NCBI RefSeq assembly: GCF_943371255.1
Contig: NZ_CALRUC010000037.1
Span: 1 to 32,828 of the forward strand
Length of the DNA: 32,828 bases
DNA from: Ferrovibrio terrae_B
GTDB taxonomy: Bacteria > Pseudomonadota > Alphaproteobacteria > Ferrovibrionales > Ferrovibrionaceae
Reading direction: 5' to 3'
Translations under genes and position numbers: made by a program
Notes under the pieces: model-generated
What the model saw: the letters and a program-made list of their open reading frames with translations, nothing else
What the model was told of the DNA's origin: nothing
Databases searched by the model: none
Part shown: positions 22,348 to 30,287 of the stretch, one piece after another
How the letters are laid out: each line of letters opens with the position of its first letter
Position numbering within the stretch: the stretch's first letter is position 1

Positions 22348-23562
22348 TCACTGGGCGGCTACTGCGGTCGGTGCGGCCAGAGCGGCGACACCCGGCAGTT
22401 CCTTGCCTTCCAGCCATTCCAGGAAGGCGCCGCCAGCAGTGGAAACATAGGAAAACTCTTCGGCGACCCCGGCATGCCGCAGGGCGGCCACAGTGTCGCC
22501 GCCGCCAGCCACGCTCAGCAGACGGCCGGACGCGGTCAGTGCCGCAGCAGTGCGCGCCACGGTGACTGTGCCGGCATCGAAGGGCGGCGTCTCGAAGGCA
22601 CCCAAGGGGCCATTCCAGACCAGAGTTTTGCAATCTGCGATGATGGTTCCCAGGCGCGCCGCGGCCACCGGGCCTATGTCCAGGATCATCGTGTCGGCTG
22701 GCACGCGTTCGGCGGGCACCACCTTGCAGGGGGCACCCTGCCTGAATTCTCGGGCCACCACCACGTCATCCGGCAGAATGATGGCGCAGCCGCGGGTGAC
22801 GGCATCGCGCAGGATGTCGCGTGCGGTATCCGCCAGGTTTTTTTCGCACAGGCTCTTGCCGACTTCACGGCCCTGGGCGAACAGGAAGGTGTTCGCCATG
22901 CCACCGCCGATGATGATCTTGTCGACTTTGCCCAGCAGGTTGCCGAGCAGTTCCAGCTTGGTGGAAACCTTGGCGCCGCCGATCACGGCGGCAACCGGTT
23001 TCTCGGGCTTGTCCAGCGCGGCCTCGAGATGCTTCAACTCCACTTCCATGTTGCGACCGGCATAGGCCGGCAGCAGATGCGCCAGGGCCTCGGTCGAGAC
23101 ATGGGCGCGATGGGCACAGGAAAAGGCATCGTTGACGTAGATATCGCCCAGCGCGGCCATTTGTTTGGCCAGCGCCGGATCATTCTTCTCTTCACCCGGA
23201 TGGAAGCGGGTATTTTCCAGCAGCACCACGCCGCCGGCTTTCAGCTTGGCAATTGCTGCACTGGCCGTCTCGCCAACGCAATCCTCGGCAAAGGGAATGG
23301 AGGAGCCGAGCGCAGTGGCGAGCGCTGCCGCCACCGGCTTGAGCGACATTTCCGGCACCGCTTTACCGTCCGGACGGCCAAAATGCGACAGCACGACAAC
23401 CTTGGCACCCTTGCGCGACAGTTCGTGCAGGGTGGGCAGGATGCGGCTGATACGCAGATCGTCGGTGATCCGGCCGTCCTTCATCGGAACGTTCAGATCA
23501 ACGCGCACCAGCACGGTCTTGCCGGCGACATTGACATCATCGAGAGTACGGAAACCGGCCAT
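22348..23562 (-). CDS. pgk: Phosphoglycerate kinase
   Basis: Transfers phosphate between 1,3-bisphosphoglycerate and ADP in the cytoplasm. The 404-residue length and motifs fit: KTVLVRVDLNVPMKDGRITDDLRI, LSHFGRP, the hinge-region VIGGAKVSTKL, and the C-terminal nucleotide-binding GGGDTVAA. It starts 22 bases after the gap stop on the same strand, as in many glycolytic operons, and comes before the aldolase. No unusual substitutions were seen. Confidence 0.97.
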   Translation of the reverse strand: MAGFRTLDDVNVAGKTVLVRVDLNVPMKDGRITDDLRISRILPTLHELSRKGAKVVVLSHFGRPDGKAVPEMSLKPVAAALATALGSSIPFAEDCVGETASAAIAKLKAGGVVLLENTRFHPGEEKNDPALAKQMAALGDIYVNDAFSCAHRAHVSTEALAHLLPAYAGRNMEVELKHLEAALDKPEKPVAAVIGGAKVSTKLELLGNLLGKVDKIIIGGGMANTFLFAQGREVGKSLCEKNLADTARDILRDAVTRGCAIILPDDVVVAREFRQGAPCKVVPAERVPADTMILDIGPVAAARLGTIIADCKTLVWNGPLGAFETPPFDAGTVTVARTAAALTASGRLLSVAGGGDTVAALRHAGVAEEFSYVSTAGGAFLEWLEGKELPGVAALAAPTAVAAQ

Positions 23563-23584
23563 GCGGGCTGCTCCTGCCTGGCCG

Positions 23585-24589
23585 TCAGAGCTTGGCCATC
23601 GCCACCGCAGTATCGGACATGCGGTTGGAGAAGCCCCACTCGTTGTCGTACCACGACACCACGCGCACCAGATTGCCGTCCATCACCGTGGTCTGCTTCA
23701 GGTCGAAGGTCGAACTGGCCGGATTGTGGTTGAAATCGCTGGAGACCAGCGGCTGGTCGTTGACGTCGAGGATGCCCTTCAGCTTGCCGGCGGCAGCCTG
23801 CTTCACGGCCTCGTTGATCTCTTCGACCGAGGTGTTCTTCTTGGCGATAAACTTGAAATCGATCAGCGACACATTCGGCGTCGGCACGCGGATCGAGGAA
23901 CCGTCCAGCTTGCCCTTCAGAGAAGGCAGCACCAGGCCGACGGCCTTGGCAGCACCGGTGGTGGTTGGGATCATCGACAGCGCCGCGGCGCGGGCGCGGT
24001 AAAGATCCTTGTGCATGGTGTCCAGCGTCGGCTGGTCGCCGGTATAGGCATGGATCGTGGTCATGTAGCCCTTCTCGATACCGACGGCGGCATCGAGCAC
24101 ATAGGCAACAGGAGCCAGGCAGTTGGTGGTGCACGACGCATTCGAGACGATGGTGTGCTCGGGCTTGAGCTGGTCGTGGTTCACGCCATAGACAACGGTG
24201 AGGTCGGCATTGGTGGCGGGCGCGGAGACCAGTACCTTGCGGGCGCCGGCAGTCAGGTGCAGCGCAGCCTTCTCTTTGTCGGTGAAGATACCTGTGCATT
24301 CCAGCGCGATGTCGACCTTCAGCTCTTTCCACGGCAGCTTGGCCGGATCGCGCTCGGCGGTAACCTTCATGAAGCCGCGACCCACATCAATCGCGTCGCC
24401 CTTGGTCTCCACCTTGCCGTTGAAGCGGCCATGCACGCTGTCGTAACGGAACAGATGGGCGTTGGTCTCGACCGGGCCGAGATCATTGATGCCGACGACT
24501 TCGATATCCGTGCGGCCGCTCTCGATGATGGCGCGCAGCACATTGCGGCCAATGCGGCCGAAACCGTTAATCGCAACCCGAACCGTCAT
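23585..24589 (-). CDS. gap: Glyceraldehyde-3-phosphate dehydrogenase, type I
   Basis: Oxidises glyceraldehyde 3-phosphate to 1,3-bisphosphoglycerate. The 334 residues start MTVRVAINGFGRIGRNVLRAI at the ATG at 24589; the longer frame would add 20 unlike residues. The catalytic cysteine is C153 in SNASCTTNCLAP. D36 in VGINDLG points to NAD rather than NADP. WYDNEWGFSNRM closes the catalytic domain. It is the first gene of gap-pgk-fba, with a GGAG about ten bases upstream and a promoter candidate further up. Confidence 0.97.
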   Translation of the reverse strand: MTVRVAINGFGRIGRNVLRAIIESGRTDIEVVGINDLGPVETNAHLFRYDSVHGRFNGKVETKGDAIDVGRGFMKVTAERDPAKLPWKELKVDIALECTGIFTDKEKAALHLTAGARKVLVSAPATNADLTVVYGVNHDQLKPEHTIVSNASCTTNCLAPVAYVLDAAVGIEKGYMTTIHAYTGDQPTLDTMHKDLYRARAAALSMIPTTTGAAKAVGLVLPSLKGKLDGSSIRVPTPNVSLIDFKFIAKKNTSVEEINEAVKQAAAGKLKGILDVNDQPLVSSDFNHNPASSTFDLKQTTVMDGNLVRVVSWYDNEWGFSNRMSDTAVAMAKL

Positions 24590-24670
24590 TTTTTCATTCT
24601 CCGATGGGATGGCGTGACGAGCGGAAACCGGGCGGCGGAAACCGCCCATAACCGACCTTTTTCGGGGCAG

Positions 24671-24699
24671 GGTTTAGCCCCTTTACGGGTGAGTCGCAA
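24671..24699 (-). promoter_or_regulatory. Possible promoter of gap-pgk-fba
   Basis: On the minus strand TTGCGA (plus 24694-24699) and TAAACC (plus 24671-24676), 17 bases apart, about 80 bases before the gap start. The -10 is weak. It overlaps a GGGGC/GCCCC inverted repeat (24664-24683) that may also end the upstream gene. Confidence 0.4.
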
Positions 24700-24715
24700 G
24701 GCGAGCACGGGGATA

Positions 24716-25411
24716 TCACGGCCCGCGCATCAGGCCGTAGGGGAATGGCGTCCACCAGCCGGCTTTCAGGCCCGCCGCGCGCAGCCCCGCCCCGATCCAC
24801 TCGTTGCAGGTGCGAAAAGGGCTGTAACGCCCTGTTGCCTCATAAAAGACGTCATCCAGGCCGAAGCCGGGCTCTGGCAGGGGTTGCGGACGACCATCGC
24901 GGCCAGGGGCAAATCCGGCCTGAATATACGCCGCCAGGGCGTGGTATTGCAGGACATCGACCTCGATACGCCGGGTGCGGAGTTGCGGGTCAGACAGGGC
25001 GCCTTCCGGCACCCGCATCACATGCATGGCAGCCGGGCCGCGTCCCAGCAGGGCAGCCATGGCCAGATTGGGGCGGAAATCCACCGGGCGGCGGGTCGCC
25101 AGATAGAAATCCCGGTCACCCCAGCCGAAGGCGACATAATCCGTGTCGGTGATCCGTGCCGCCACGGCGCTGTCGTTCAGCCAGGAGCCCCAGTCGGTCT
25201 GGTCCTGCCCGGTCTGGATCCTGGCGGGCAGGGCGGCCCAGACATGCCAGCCATTCGAGATCAGGTAGATGGAGACCGTCGGCTGGCCGGTCTGCGGTTC
25301 ACGATGTGGCGCCGGCAGCAGGCCCAAGCCCAGCGCGGCCAAGCCGTATAGCATGGGCAGGGCCAGGACAGCGAGAACCAGGAGGATCAGCAGGCGGCGG
25401 AGGCTGCGCAT
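24716..25411 (-). CDS. TIGR02117 / DUF2459 family membrane-anchored protein
   Basis: A 231-residue protein with an N-terminal hydrophobic segment (MRSLRRLLILLVLAVLALPMLYGLAALGLGLLP) and a periplasmic domain of the DUF2459 (TIGR02117) family. Recognisable blocks are IYLISNGWHVWAALPA, YVAFGWGDRDFYLATR, and the C-terminal RYSPFRTCNEWIGAGLRAAGLKAGWWTPFPYGLM. The conserved histidine and cysteine of these blocks hint at a papain-like arrangement, but no activity is established. It has no obvious partner; the PagL-type gene runs divergently. Confidence 0.85.
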   Translation of the reverse strand: MRSLRRLLILLVLAVLALPMLYGLAALGLGLLPAPHREPQTGQPTVSIYLISNGWHVWAALPARIQTGQDQTDWGSWLNDSAVAARITDTDYVAFGWGDRDFYLATRRPVDFRPNLAMAALLGRGPAAMHVMRVPEGALSDPQLRTRRIEVDVLQYHALAAYIQAGFAPGRDGRPQPLPEPGFGLDDVFYEATGRYSPFRTCNEWIGAGLRAAGLKAGWWTPFPYGLMRGP

Positions 25412-25491
25412 GGGGGCCTTCTGTGCCGGAAAAATGTGGCGACAATGAAGCGATCAGGCGGCCGGGCGACCCCGAATCGGGAGATAAGCCC

Positions 25492-25534
25492 TTGGCTGCC
25501 CTGTATTGCCTTGGCTAGTATCCTGTCTGGATAC
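25492..25534 (+). promoter_or_regulatory. Promoter-like pair with overlapping inverted repeat ahead of the PagL-type gene
   Basis: TTGGCT (25492-25497) and TAGTAT (25516-25521) are 18 bases apart. GTATCC-TGTCT-GGATAC (25518-25534) is an inverted repeat lying over the -10 and the predicted start, so a repressor could act here. The leader would be about 65 bases. Confidence 0.4.
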
Positions 25535-25592
25535 GATCTGTACTGCAAATCAGGACCGGCAGGGCCGGCCCGGCAGATTGGGGGGTAGGGGA

Positions 25593-26135
25593 ATGCGTTT
25601 TCGTTTGTTGCCTCGTCTTGCGGCAGCCGTTGCGGCTGCCTGCTTGATGATCATGGCCGCGCCTGTAGTGCATGCGCAAACCAAGGATGTAGCCGACAAG
25701 GGGGGAGACGATCCGTCCTTCCTCGCTTTCAGCGCCGGCTATTATGACATCAACGACAATCATGACGCCTTCGAGGGACGCATCGAATATCGCCATGGCG
25801 AGAAATTCTGGATCTTCAAGCCGGTGGTCGGCGTATTGGCCACCCATGACGAAGCGGTGATGGGCTATGCCGGCGTGCTGGTCGATATCTATTTCGGTCG
25901 CCGTTGGGTGCTGACGCCGGCTTTCACGCCGGGTCTGTATCGTAAGGGCGACGGCAAGAATCTGGGCGGTACGATCGAGTTCAAGTCGCAGATCGAGTTG
26001 AGCTATCGCTTCGACAATCGTTCGCGCCTCGGCCTTGGCGTCAGCCATATCTCGAATGCCAGTATTTACGACAGCAATCCGGGCACCGAGACGGTCTTCC
26101 TGACCTACGCTCTACCGCTTGGCGGGCCGCGCTAA
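25593..26135 (+). CDS. Lipid A 3-O-deacylase, PagL/acyloxyacyl hydrolase family
   Basis: An outer-membrane beta-barrel enzyme that removes a 3-O-acyl chain from lipid A. From the ATG at 25593 the signal peptide reads MRFRLLPRLAAAVAAACLMIMAAPVVHA, with cleavage after HAQ or HA. The catalytic histidine, serine and glutamate of PagL match H152 and S154 in SHISNASIYD and E166 in NPGTETV. The strands EGRIEYRHG, MGYAGVLVDIYFG, FKSQIELSYRF and RLGLGVSHIS alternate as expected. The length (180) is close to PagL. GGGGG-type ribosome-binding bases are just upstream. Confidence 0.85.
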   Translation: MRFRLLPRLAAAVAAACLMIMAAPVVHAQTKDVADKGGDDPSFLAFSAGYYDINDNHDAFEGRIEYRHGEKFWIFKPVVGVLATHDEAVMGYAGVLVDIYFGRRWVLTPAFTPGLYRKGDGKNLGGTIEFKSQIELSYRFDNRSRLGLGVSHISNASIYDSNPGTETVFLTYALPLGGPR

Positions 26136-26144
26136 TTTTCCCCT

Positions 26145-26192
26145 CGATATGTGCGATATGTGATCGATACCGCGGGATGCCTCGCATCCCGC
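26145..26192. repeat. Tandem 9-base repeat followed by a hairpin
   Basis: CGATATGTG occurs twice back to back (26145-26162). Right after it GCGGGATGC-CTC-GCATCCCGC forms a perfect nine-pair stem (26172-26192), then TTCTG. The hairpin probably ends the PagL-type transcript, though without a T-run; the repeat may be incidental. Confidence 0.5.
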
Positions 26193-26245
26193 TTCTGACT
26201 GTCCTGCGTGGTGTTTATGCTGTTGGTTGATTCGACTGAGGCATA

Positions 26246-27097
26246 ATGCGTTCAGGCTTTCTCTTACACGCGGTCATTCTTGCGTTGCTTGTCACCCTCG
26301 TCCCGCGCCCAGCGCAGGCGCAGGGTGATGTCACGGCCCCGGGCCCAGTATTGTGGCTGAAGACCGAGTGGCCGCCGGTTTTCATGCAAAGCGGCAAGGG
26401 TTTCGGCGACCAGGCCATGGCCTGGCTGATCGAACGCCTGCCCGCAGGCTACAGCCACGACATCCGCACCCTGCCGCTGGCGCGCCTGCTCAAGCAGATG
26501 GAAGACCCGCTTGCCACCATCTGTACCAGCAATCTGCTCCGCACGCCCGCCCGAGAAACACAGTTCCTGATCAGCCACGACATCATGCGCATGCCGGCGC
26601 TCGGCCTTGTGGTGCGCAGCAGCGATGTGACGGCCTTCGCGCCGCTTCGCGACAGTCAGGGCTTGATCGAATTCCGCCGCGTGTTGGAACAGACGCAGCT
26701 GGACGGCGTGTTCAACGAAAACCGATCCTACGGACCGGCACTCGATGCTCTGCTGCGCGCGGCATCGCCACCGGCACCAGTCACGCGCCTGCCGAAAACC
26801 GCCGGCATGGTTTCCATGCTCGCCGCCAACCGGGTCGACTGGGTTCTGCTCTATCCGTTTGAGGCGATCTGGCTGGCGCGGCAGGAGCAGACCGCACCGG
26901 TGCTTGCCACGCTGCCAATCGCCGAGCTGCCGCCCTTCAACGATGGCGGCGTCACCTGTAACCGCACGCCGATGGCGGCGCGGCTGATCGGGGATATCGA
27001 CCGCATTCTCGCGGCGCATCCCGACGAGCCATGGCTGAAGCCGATGCTCGAATGGCTAGATCCAGAAACACGCAAGCGGGTCAGTACGCGCCGCTGA
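26246..27097 (+). CDS. TIGR02285-type periplasmic substrate-binding-like protein
   Basis: A 283-residue exported protein resembling the TIGR02285 family and, more distantly, amino-acid-binding proteins of ABC importers. The signal peptide is MRSGFLLHAVILALLVTLVPRPAQA, cut before QGD. WLKTEWPPVFMQSGKGFGDQAMAWLIERLP, then CTSNLLRTPARETQFLISHDIM and a late NRVDWVLLYPFEAIWL are the family's recognisable parts. No transporter gene is adjacent, so it may sense or bind rather than import. It converges on gluQ with three bases between stops. Confidence 0.8.
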   Translation: MRSGFLLHAVILALLVTLVPRPAQAQGDVTAPGPVLWLKTEWPPVFMQSGKGFGDQAMAWLIERLPAGYSHDIRTLPLARLLKQMEDPLATICTSNLLRTPARETQFLISHDIMRMPALGLVVRSSDVTAFAPLRDSQGLIEFRRVLEQTQLDGVFNENRSYGPALDALLRAASPPAPVTRLPKTAGMVSMLAANRVDWVLLYPFEAIWLARQEQTAPVLATLPIAELPPFNDGGVTCNRTPMAARLIGDIDRILAAHPDEPWLKPMLEWLDPETRKRVSTRR

Positions 27098-27100
27098 GTC

Positions 27101-27982
27101 TCAGACTCCGAAGCTGGCCGGATCGAGGCCAACCTGCTGCCACAGTTCGGCAGGGGTGATGCCGGCGGCGCGCTGATCGCGCAGGGCGGGCGCATTCTTG
27201 CGCTTGGCCAGCCGTTCGCCGCTGTCATCGAGCAGCAGATGGTGATGCGCGTATTCCGGCACCGGCCAGTCGAACAGGGCCTGCAGCAGGCGGTGCAAAT
27301 GGGTGGCCGCAAACAGATCGCTGCCGCGGGTCACCAGCGTGATGCCCTGCAGGGCATCATCATGGCTGACACAGAGATGATAGCTGGCGGGGATATCCTT
27401 GCGTGCCAGCACCACATCGCCGAAGCCCCGGATCAGCAGATCCGGTGTCACGTTTTGCTTGCCGGCGACCTCGTCATGCCAGTGCAACGGCCAGTGGCCG
27501 GCCTGCTGACAGGCTGCTGCCATGTCGAGGCGCAATGCATAAGCCTCGCCGGCCGCCCTGCGTGTTTCGCGTTCGGCGCCGGTTAAATGCCGGCAGGTGC
27601 CCGGATAGACAACGCCCTCAAAGCCATGTGGAGCCTGTCCGGCGGCGGCAATCTCGGCCTGGATCTGCCTGCGGGTGCAGAAGCAGGGATAGAGCAGGTC
27701 GCGCTGGCGCAGGCTGTCGAGGGCTGTCGCATAGTCGGCAAAATACTGCGACTGCCGACGCACGGGCTGTTCCCAATTCAAGCCCAGCCAGCCCAGATCC
27801 TCGAAGATGGCATCGGTGAATTCCGGGCGGCAGCGGGTGGTGTCGATATCCTCAATGCGCAACAGGAAGCGGCCGTTATCCTGCCGGGCGCGTAGCCAGG
27901 CAATGCCGGCCGCATAGGCGTGGCCGGCATGCAGATAGCCGGTCGGACTTGGCGCACAGCGCGTAACAGTGTCAGACTGCAT
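27101..27982 (-). CDS. gluQ: Glutamyl-Q tRNA(Asp) synthetase
   Basis: Adds glutamate to queuosine in the anticodon of tRNA-Asp. It is a truncated glutamyl-tRNA synthetase, 293 residues, lacking the anticodon-binding domain, as the family does. The HIGH-type motif is PSPTGYLHAGHA (residues 11-22), the KMSKS-like loop is RLAKRKNAP, and a zinc site is likely in YPCFCTRRQI plus VYPGTCRHL. It is divergent from the glycosylase gene with only 23 bases between start codons. Confidence 0.93.
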   Translation of the reverse strand: MQSDTVTRCAPSPTGYLHAGHAYAAGIAWLRARQDNGRFLLRIEDIDTTRCRPEFTDAIFEDLGWLGLNWEQPVRRQSQYFADYATALDSLRQRDLLYPCFCTRRQIQAEIAAAGQAPHGFEGVVYPGTCRHLTGAERETRRAAGEAYALRLDMAAACQQAGHWPLHWHDEVAGKQNVTPDLLIRGFGDVVLARKDIPASYHLCVSHDDALQGITLVTRGSDLFAATHLHRLLQALFDWPVPEYAHHHLLLDDSGERLAKRKNAPALRDQRAAGITPAELWQQVGLDPASFGV

Positions 27983-28005
27983 GGGCGATTCTCATGCGAT
28001 AGCTT

Positions 28006-28698
28006 ATGGCAAACCTTCCGCCTCCCGCAAAGCCTGACTCCCGCAAGCGCACGAAAGCGGCGCTGGAGCAGCTCTGTGCCCGCGAGCCACGGTTTGCCGA
28101 GGCCTTCGCCACAGTCGGCTTCATCGCCGACCGCCGCCGCCCGGCTGATTTTGCCAATCTGTGCCGCATCGTCATCGAGCAGCAGATTTCGGTGGCTGCC
28201 GCCGCCACCATCTGGGGCCGGCTGGAGGCTGCCGTCCAGGGCCGCGCCAATGGCGTGTTCAGCCCGGAACGGGTTTTGAAGCTGAGCGAACCGCGCCTGC
28301 GCGCCTGCGGCCTCAGCGGACCGAAGGTGCGCTATGTGCGCAACATGGCGCAGGCGGCGAAAAGCGGCGCCATTGATTTCGCCCTGTTGCCAAAACTGGA
28401 AGACAGCGCCGCCATGGCGATGCTGACCGAAGTGAAGGGCATCGGCCGCTGGACGGCAGAGATTTTCCTGATGTTCGCGCTGGATCGCGAGGATATCTGG
28501 CCGGCACATGATGTGGCGCTGCAGGAGGCGATGAAGCGGCTGTTCGGCCTGAAGGCACGGCCGGATGTAAAGAAGATGGATAAAATGGCCGAGGCATGGC
28601 GCCCGCATCGCGGCGTCGCCGCCCGGTTGCTGTGGCGCTATTACGCCGTAACGGCCAAACGCGTCACCACGGATCGCGTGGAGGAGAAGACGGCATGA
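28006..28698 (+). CDS. DNA-3-methyladenine glycosylase (AlkA/HhH-GPD family)
   Basis: Removes alkylated bases from DNA. The helix-hairpin-helix reads LTEVKGIGRWTAEIFLMFAL (residues 140-159), and the catalytic aspartate is D169 in WPAHDVALQE. The 230-residue length matches the short bacterial AlkA-like branch without the N-terminal domain of E. coli AlkA. There is no Shine-Dalgarno sequence before the ATG, and the start lies 23 bases from the divergent gluQ start, so a leaderless mRNA is possible. Its TGA overlaps the esterase start as ATGA. Confidence 0.9.
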   Translation: MANLPPPAKPDSRKRTKAALEQLCAREPRFAEAFATVGFIADRRRPADFANLCRIVIEQQISVAAAATIWGRLEAAVQGRANGVFSPERVLKLSEPRLRACGLSGPKVRYVRNMAQAAKSGAIDFALLPKLEDSAAMAMLTEVKGIGRWTAEIFLMFALDREDIWPAHDVALQEAMKRLFGLKARPDVKKMDKMAEAWRPHRGVAARLLWRYYAVTAKRVTTDRVEEKTA

Positions 28699-29399
28699 TC
28701 GACGGTCCCCGCCTGCTGCCCGCCAAAGGCCCCGCCCGCAAGCTGGTGGTGCTGATTCACGGTTATGGCGCCGATGGCGATGACCTGATCGAACTGGGCG
28801 CGCAGTGGCGCAGCACGTTGCCCGAGGCTGCCTTTGTCGCGCCGCATGCGCCGGCGATGATCCCCGGCTTTCCGCCCGGCATGGGCGGCGGCCGGCAGTG
28901 GTTTGCACTCGATGCCTATGACCCCAACCTGTTGCGCCGCGATCCGCATCAGACCGCGGCGGTGTATGCCACCATGCAGCGCGCCGCCGAACAGGTGGCG
29001 CCGGCGCTGGAGCAGTTTGTGGATGCCGAACTCAGGCGGCACAATCTTGGGCCGAGCGATCTGGCCCTGGTCGGTTTCAGCCAGGGCACCATGATGGCCC
29101 TGCATGTCGGCCTGCGCCGCGATCCGGCGCCGGCCGCCATCCTGGGCTATTCCGGGGCGCTGCTGGGTGGCGCCGGCCTGGAGCAGCAGATTCGCGGCCG
29201 GCCGCCGATCCTGCTGATCCATGGTGATGCTGACGAGGTGGTGCCGATCGAGGCCATGCATGCGGCACTGAACGCGCTGAACGCGGCCGGCTGCCCCGCC
29301 CGTTTCCATGTCAGCCGGGGACTGGGCCATGGCATCGATGGCCAGGGACTGGCGCTCGGCGGCGCCTTTCTCGCCGAATCGCTGGCCCGCGCTACATAG
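28695..29399 (+). CDS. Carboxylesterase/phospholipase family hydrolase
   Basis: An alpha/beta hydrolase of 234 residues of the phospholipase/carboxylesterase family that includes acyl-protein thioesterase-like YpfH. The oxyanion motif is VVLIHGYGADGDDL, the triad S129 (GFSQG), D180 (HGDADEVVP) and H212 (GLGHGID). The start ATG at 28695 overlaps the glycosylase stop (ATGA), so the two are translationally coupled. Substrate is not evident. Confidence 0.92.
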   Translation: MIDGPRLLPAKGPARKLVVLIHGYGADGDDLIELGAQWRSTLPEAAFVAPHAPAMIPGFPPGMGGGRQWFALDAYDPNLLRRDPHQTAAVYATMQRAAEQVAPALEQFVDAELRRHNLGPSDLALVGFSQGTMMALHVGLRRDPAPAAILGYSGALLGGAGLEQQIRGRPPILLIHGDADEVVPIEAMHAALNALNAAGCPARFHVSRGLGHGIDGQGLALGGAFLAESLARAT

Positions 29400-29449
29400 A
29401 CTCGGCCCGCCCGGTGTGGATAACCCGGCCGGCTTACAAAATAAGGTGG

Positions 29450-29479
29450 TTGTCACAACGCGGTAACCCCGCATATGGT
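29450..29479 (+). promoter_or_regulatory. Possible promoter of the HNH protein gene
   Basis: TTGTCA (29450-29455), matching the -35 consensus at five of six positions, and TATGGT (29474-29479) are 18 bases apart. The leader would be about 28 bases. Confidence 0.45.
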
Positions 29480-29513
29480 AAGGGGAATACGTCGTATCGG
29501 AACTGGGGAAGCA

Positions 29514-30059
29514 ATGAACCCTGAGAGTTGTCCGGCGTTGGTTCTGAATGCGGATTATCAGCCGCTGTCTTACTTCCCGCTGTCGGTCTGGCCATGGCAG
29601 GAAGTGGTCAAGGCGGTCTGCATGGATCGCGTGACCATCCTCTCCGAATACGATCAGGAAATCCGCTCTCCCAGCTTCCGCATGCGACTGCCCAGCGTGG
29701 TGGCGCTCAAGCGCTATATCGCCCCGGCACGGCGACCGGCCTTCACCCGGTTCAACCTGTTCCTACGCGACCGCTTTTCCTGCCAGTATTGCGGCAGCCG
29801 GCATGAACTGACCTTCGATCATGTGGTCCCGCGCTCGCGCGGCGGCCTCACCCGCTGGGATAATGTGGTGGCGGCCTGCGCGCCCTGCAATCTCACCAAG
29901 GGTGGTCGCATGCCCAACGACTGCCACATGCATCCGCGTATCCGCCCGCATATGCCGACCGTGCAGGAGCTGCAGCGCAATGGCCGCGGCTTCCCGCCCA
30001 ACTTCCTGCATGAGAGCTGGCGCGATTTCCTCTACTGGGACAGCGAGCTGGAGCCGTAA
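29514..30059 (+). CDS. HNH endonuclease domain protein
   Basis: A 181-residue protein widespread in alphaproteobacteria. The zinc-finger HNH fold is complete: C90-X2-C93 (CQYCG), the FDHVVPRSRGG core with D102 and H103, N117 (WDNVVA), and C122-X2-C125 (CAPC). The N-terminal part begins with ALVLNADYQPLSYFPLSVWPW, which marks this conserved family, not a phage terminase-associated HNH. The start is the ATG at 29514 with GGGGAA six bases upstream. Its natural substrate and role are unknown; isolated core-genome position argues against a mobile element. Confidence 0.9.
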   Translation: MNPESCPALVLNADYQPLSYFPLSVWPWQEVVKAVCMDRVTILSEYDQEIRSPSFRMRLPSVVALKRYIAPARRPAFTRFNLFLRDRFSCQYCGSRHELTFDHVVPRSRGGLTRWDNVVAACAPCNLTKGGRMPNDCHMHPRIRPHMPTVQELQRNGRGFPPNFLHESWRDFLYWDSELEP

Positions 30060-30062
30060 AGC

Positions 30063-30284
30063 TTATTCGGTTCCCGGCATTGGCTTGTAGGGTTCCCAGC
30101 CAAGGTATTCATTTCTTTTAGTCATTGCGTCATTGTGCGATGTCGCTTCGACCGTCCATATCCGGATCCACTTGTAATCCCCGCTGGGAATGCCCTTCTG
30201 AGGGTCATGTGGAGCTGGGGAGAACTGGTGCTCGGCTATAAAGTCACCCTCATATCCTGCCCACAGCTCCCAGGTCGTCGTCAC
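30063..30284 (-). CDS. Small unknown protein after coq7
   Basis: A 73-residue protein starting with GTG (MTTTWELWAGYEGDFIAEHQFS) three bases after the coq7 stop, ending EYLGWEPYKPMPGTE. It is rich in aromatic residues, has no cysteine and no membrane helix. The ribosome-binding site is poor. Bases here are about half G+C (28 of 60 at 30061-30120, 31 of 60 at 30121-30180), clearly lower than neighbours, which may mean recent arrival. Protein-like composition supports it being real, but I do not recognise the family with confidence. Confidence 0.55.
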   Translation of the reverse strand: MTTTWELWAGYEGDFIAEHQFSPAPHDPQKGIPSGDYKWIRIWTVEATSHNDAMTKRNEYLGWEPYKPMPGTE

Positions 30285-30287
30285 AGC

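Noticed and set aside
29514..30059. HNH protein as part of a homing or phage element
   Set aside because: It belongs to a conserved chromosomal family, has ordinary base composition and lies among core genes without repeats or integrase.
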